DNA from: Nemania diffusa
Taxonomy: Eukaryota > Ascomycota > Sordariomycetes > Xylariales > Xylariaceae
Length of the DNA: 64,000 nucleotides
Direction of reading: 5' to 3'
NCBI GenBank assembly: GCA_038501195.1
Contig: JBBPUQ010000001.1
Span: 7,094,894-7,158,893, forward strand
The notes beneath the pieces are model-generated. The model saw only the letters and a program-made list of their open reading frames with translations, was not told the DNA's origin and ran no database searches. The position numbers and the translations under genes are program-made. How positions within the stretch are numbered: position 1 is the stretch's first letter; each line of letters begins with the position of its first letter. Below are positions 60,800-64,000 of the stretch, piece after piece.

Positions 60800-61711
60800 A
60801 TAAAAAAATAAAAAATCTAAAGTTTTGCTGATTTAATTAACGCAACTTTTTGTAACAGTGCTATTTATATTGTTTTATTATTTGTATAGTTAGCGGTTTA
60901 GCAAAGCTTTTATTTTTTTTAAACAAGTATTTATATATTTTGTGTTAAGTAGTAAGTTTAACTGCTACTTTTTGCATGTTTAGCTAGCTTTATAATTTAG
61001 CAGCATTTCTACTATTTGTATTATAGCTTTGTTATTTGTAGTTTTATTAAAAAAATTGTTATAAAAGCAAAAAACAAAAAAGTTGTTACTAAAATATATA
61101 TTAAGTATTACTACTAGTAGTGTATAAAGCGCAGAGTTAAAATTTAAATCTGCTTTATGTTTTAATAAAACATGAACTAACTGTACGTTTTTTTTTTAAT
61201 AAACAAATATTAGCAAACTATGCTTGTTTTGATTTAATATATTAATGTTAGTACTAAACTTAATTAACAATTTTGCAAAGCTTTTTTATATATTAATTAA
61301 ATTTTTATATTACGAAGTATTATATATTGTAATTAGTATAAGTTTTGCTGCTTTGCTGTTTATGTTTATAAAACAGCTATAAGTAATTATTTCAGAAAAA
61401 AAAGCAGCAGAGAAAAAAATAACAGCTGTATATGTTATACAGTTTGCTAAAATATAATGCAGTATGTTATACCTGTTGCTATTTCTGCTAGTAAGTAATA
61501 CTTTTTTTAATAAAAAAAATTTAATATATAGTTTAACTAAAAATATATTATTAAACTTATTTTTGTATAAAGCGGTTAAAACAGAGTTTGCTGTACTAAG
61601 TTGTACTTTTTTTTCGTTTTTAAAGTTTTTTTCGATTTTTTTAAAGTATTTTATAAAACAGCTCGTAGCACTTTCGAGTTTTGTTTTATTTTTGATTAAT
61701 AAAATAAACAA
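60800..61711 (-). pseudogene. Ankyrin-repeat protein relic next to the telomere
   Basis: Ankyrin repeats are 33-residue helix-turn-helix units that bind partner proteins; large ankyrin proteins are common and variable in fungal accessory regions. The minus strand is open for 133 codons (61711-61310, starting at TTG, so the true start is unknown). The same phase continues to about 60800 with about eight stops. Ankyrin units are visible at 61275-61235 (Lys-Leu-Leu-Ile-Lys-Phe-Ser-Thr-Asn-Ile-Asn-Ile, where the family has Gly-Ala-Asp), at 61225-61139 (His-Ser-Leu-Leu-Ile-Phe, then Val-Gln-Leu-Val-His-Val-Leu-Leu-Lys-His-Lys-Ala-Asp-Leu-Asn) and at 61027-60981 (Ile-Val-Glu-Met-Leu-Leu-Asn-Tyr-Lys-Ala-Ser). 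The Gly of each Gly-Ala-Asp is now Lys or Ser, as G-to-A change predicts. The plus-strand frame 61464-61730 is the antisense shadow. Confidence 0.65.
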
Positions 61712-63839
61712 AGCTTTATATTTGCAATAAAAGTTTATATTTATTTAATTTGAAGTTTTGAGCTTACTATTATTTAAAAAATAGTTGAAAGTATATGTTA
61801 AATATTCGGTTGTAGTTTTAATATTTAGTATATTAGTATAATATAAAAATATACAAGCAGTTTTAAGCATATATAACATTAGTATATATTAGTAAAGCTT
61901 AGTAAAATAATTTATATAAAATATATTAAATAAGTTAATAAAGTCTGCTTTTAAAAAAATAAACTTTAATTTTTTTTTTTGTTTAGAGCTTAAAAATACG
62001 TTTTTTTTTGCTTCGTTTTACTAAACAAAAGTTCAAACTAAGTAAAAAAACAAGTATATTAGCTTATTTATAAAACAGTTAATAATAAGTGCTTTTGTAT
62101 TATTAAGCATTTTTAAAACACTTATTAGTATATATTTATTTGTAAAAGCTATAGTTATTACTAAAACATTTTTAATAACTAAATAATTTAACGAAATTGT
62201 TTTTATATCGGTTGTACAAGCTATTAACGTTTTAACAATTTGTTTTATAAGTTTGTTTTTAGTGTGCGAAAAAATGCTAGCAAACTGTAAGTTTACAGCT
62301 TAATAAAAAAGTTGAAAAAATGTAATAAATAAAATCTTTTTTTTATATAACTAGATATTGTTAATTTTGATTTTTTTAAATAACTATTGTATTTAAGCTA
62401 CAGTTAAAGCAAAGTTAAAATTTACTTTTTTTTTTAATAGAGCTTTGATTGCTTTGAGCTAATAAAAAACTACTGCTATATTTAAAAAAGTATATATATA
62501 ATTATATTTATATTAACAATTGTTAAGTTTGCTAGCTTTAACATATACTTAGTAACTAAAAATATAGTTTATAAATATATTTCAGTTTAATATTTTATAA
62601 ATAATATTACTAAAGCTGTAAGTATAAACTTATTATAAAATGTATAAATAACAGCTTTTAAAGTTTTTTATATAGATAATATTTCTAAGTAGTGTATATA
62701 TATTTTTGTATATAAATATTAAGTAATATTTATTAAACAAGCTAATATTTTTTATAATTTAAAGCATAGTTTTTACTAGTAGATTTTTAAAGTTTGTATA
62801 ACTAAAAAGCTTTATTATTACTAAAGTTGTTGTATAGTGCTGTAGTTGTATTTTGTAACTGGAACTAAAGCTTTAAACCAAGCGGCTTAAAGCACTAGAG
62901 TTTATATTAAAAATCTAGCTTATTAAACATAATCAAAATTAGTCAAAGTAAAAAAAAGAAATATAAATTTGCATACTTTAAAATTGAAAATTGTTATAAT
63001 ATACTATTTTTTTTAACAAGTTGTGTATATTGTATACTGTATGTGTATATATATATAAGTAAAAAAGTAAAAAAAGATGTGTGTATAAAAAAAAAAGTGT
63101 TAACTTAAAGGAAAAAAAGATAAAAATATATATTTATATAAAAGTGTTAAAAAAGTATTTAATAGCTAGTAAAAAAGTGTAAACAAAATAAAAGTACTTG
63201 TTTATTTAAAGTAAGTAAAATAAGCTGTTGTATATAAGTAAAAGCAAGTATGTATTTATTTAAAGTATATTTAATTAAACAACTAAGTAATTTGCTTGTT
63301 TAACGCTTGTTTAAATATATAAGTACTAGCTATATATTTAAGTATATAAATATAAAGATAAATCAAAGTATAAAAAAAGTTCTGAAGTATGTTAAACATT
63401 TTAAGTATTATATTTAAATTTAATAAAGTTTTACTATGATCGCTTTATATATTGAACTATTAACACAAAATAAAAAAAAAAAAACCCAAAAGCGAAACAA
63501 CAAGTAAAATATTTTTTTTTTGCTTAAAACTAGCCCGAAAATCTTTCTGTAATTACAGTTATTATAAAGCAGTTTTTAACTATTTCAAGTTATATATAAT
63601 ATTTTTTATAGCTTAAAGTTTTTTTTAACAAACTAGCAATAGTTAAGCCTTTTTATTGCATACGAAATGCTAAAAAGTCTTGTGTTAATTAGTTATTTAC
63701 TAAAACTTTAGTAAGCTTTTAAACAAAATTTAAGTGTGCTAGCTAAAAAAAAATAAACTAAAAAAAAGCTGTTTTCGCTAGCAAGGCTTTTTACTTTTAA
63801 AAACCTTGTTTTTATAAATAAGAAAAAAAGCTTAAGCGG
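61712..63839. other. Subtelomeric AT-rich DNA without genes
   Basis: About 2.1 kb between the last relic gene and the telomere. It may include the decayed 5' end of the ankyrin relic. There is a TG/TA microsatellite near 63025-63060 and purine-rich GTAAAAAAG-type repeats at 63055-63120. I find no telomere-linked helicase remnant and no degenerate telomere-like repeats here. Confidence 0.45.
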
Positions 63840-64000
63840 TTAGGGTTAGGGTTAGGGTTAGGGTTAGGGTTAGGGTTAGGGTTAGGGTTAGGGTTAGGGT
63901 TAGGGTTAGGGTTAGGGTTAGGGTTATTAGGGTTAGGGTTAGGGTTAGGGTTAGGGTTAGGGTTAGGGTTAGGGTTAGGGTTAGGGTTAGGTTAGGGTTA
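63840..64000 (+). repeat. Telomere, (TTAGGG)n
   Basis: Fourteen perfect TTAGGG units occupy 63840-63923, a bare TTA follows (63924-63926), ten perfect units fill 63927-63986, one 5-bp TTAGG stands at 63987-63991, one more unit follows, and the window ends in TTA. The G-rich strand reads toward the window end, so this is the right end of a chromosome. TTAGGG is the usual repeat of filamentous fungi and of animals. Despite containing GG and, on the other strand, CC, the array is not mutated, as expected if telomerase renews it or if it escapes the hypermutation process. The TTA and TTAGG irregularities may be real variants or sequencing errors. Confidence 0.98.

Noticed and set aside
61464..61730. 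88-codon plus-strand frame
   Set aside because: Antisense to the ankyrin relic, whose minus-strand phase continues well beyond it and carries recognisable ankyrin units.
60000..63839. Telomere-linked RecQ helicase gene
   Set aside because: No helicase motif could be read in any phase next to the telomere; the only readable gene there is the ankyrin relic.
1..64000. Origin from an AT-rich protist, an insect or an organelle genome
   Set aside because: TTAGGG telomere alone would allow animals, but transition-dominated decay of repeats, copia polyproteins of fungal character and ankyrin relics fit a RIP-competent fungus better. Organelle genomes would show intact genes.

Overview
The window is the right-hand end of a chromosome. 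It finishes in about 160 bp of TTAGGG repeats (63840-64000), read 5'-to-3' toward the end, as expected for the G-rich strand. Everything before that is extremely AT-rich (by eye roughly one base in five is G or C), and I find no intact gene of ordinary kind. TTAGGG telomeres, massive C-to-T and G-to-A decay confined to repeats and transposons, and Ty1/copia, ankyrin and possible Helitron relics point to a filamentous fungus (most likely an ascomycete) with repeat-induced point mutation (RIP) or a similar process. I cannot name the species.

The decay has an unusual local signature. Surviving C is mostly preceded by A or G (AC, GC, hence endless AGCT and TAGCTA), while TC and CC, and GA and GG on the other strand, are scarce. 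This explains the odd proteins in the longer open frames: runs of Phe stand where Ser (TCN) is likely to have been, runs of Asn and Lys where Asp and Glu were, while Ala (GCN) and Thr (ACN) survive.

Layout, left to right. 1-1460: two minus-strand relic genes, one formerly Ser/Asp/Glu-rich. 3165-5225: a tail resembling the telomere-proximal ankyrin relic and an Asn/Lys-rich minus-strand relic. 7215-10465: a dispersed repeat, then two unrecognised relic frames. 11820-13560: the 5' part of a decayed Ty1/copia element. 16234-17435: a 400-codon unrecognised relic gene with partial copies at 46.2 and 51.6 kb. 19968-20555: another relic frame. 20661-20941: first of four MITE-like elements. 22150-27130: a nearly full-length decayed Ty1/copia element on the minus strand, with protease-adjacent region, reverse transcriptase and RNase H readable. 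29412-29482: a 71-nt poly(A). 33690-36050: a 30-bp minisatellite, a 93-bp minisatellite that keeps reading phase, and a large AT hairpin. 36471-36811: inverted partner of the 7.2 kb repeat. 38.1 and 47.3 kb: inverted arrays of one 12-bp repeat. 41695-45000: a higher-order satellite of about 1145 bp with 155-159 bp internal subunits. 46430-48360: a three-copy degenerate repeat. 52.7-57.4 kb: three relic genes. 55.2, 59.4 and 60.0 kb: the remaining MITE copies. 60800-61711: an ankyrin-repeat relic, the last gene-like object before the telomere.

No functional pathway or operon is present. What the features share is a history: transposon insertion and local tandem amplification followed by hypermutation. 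Protein assignments rest on hand translation without any database search.
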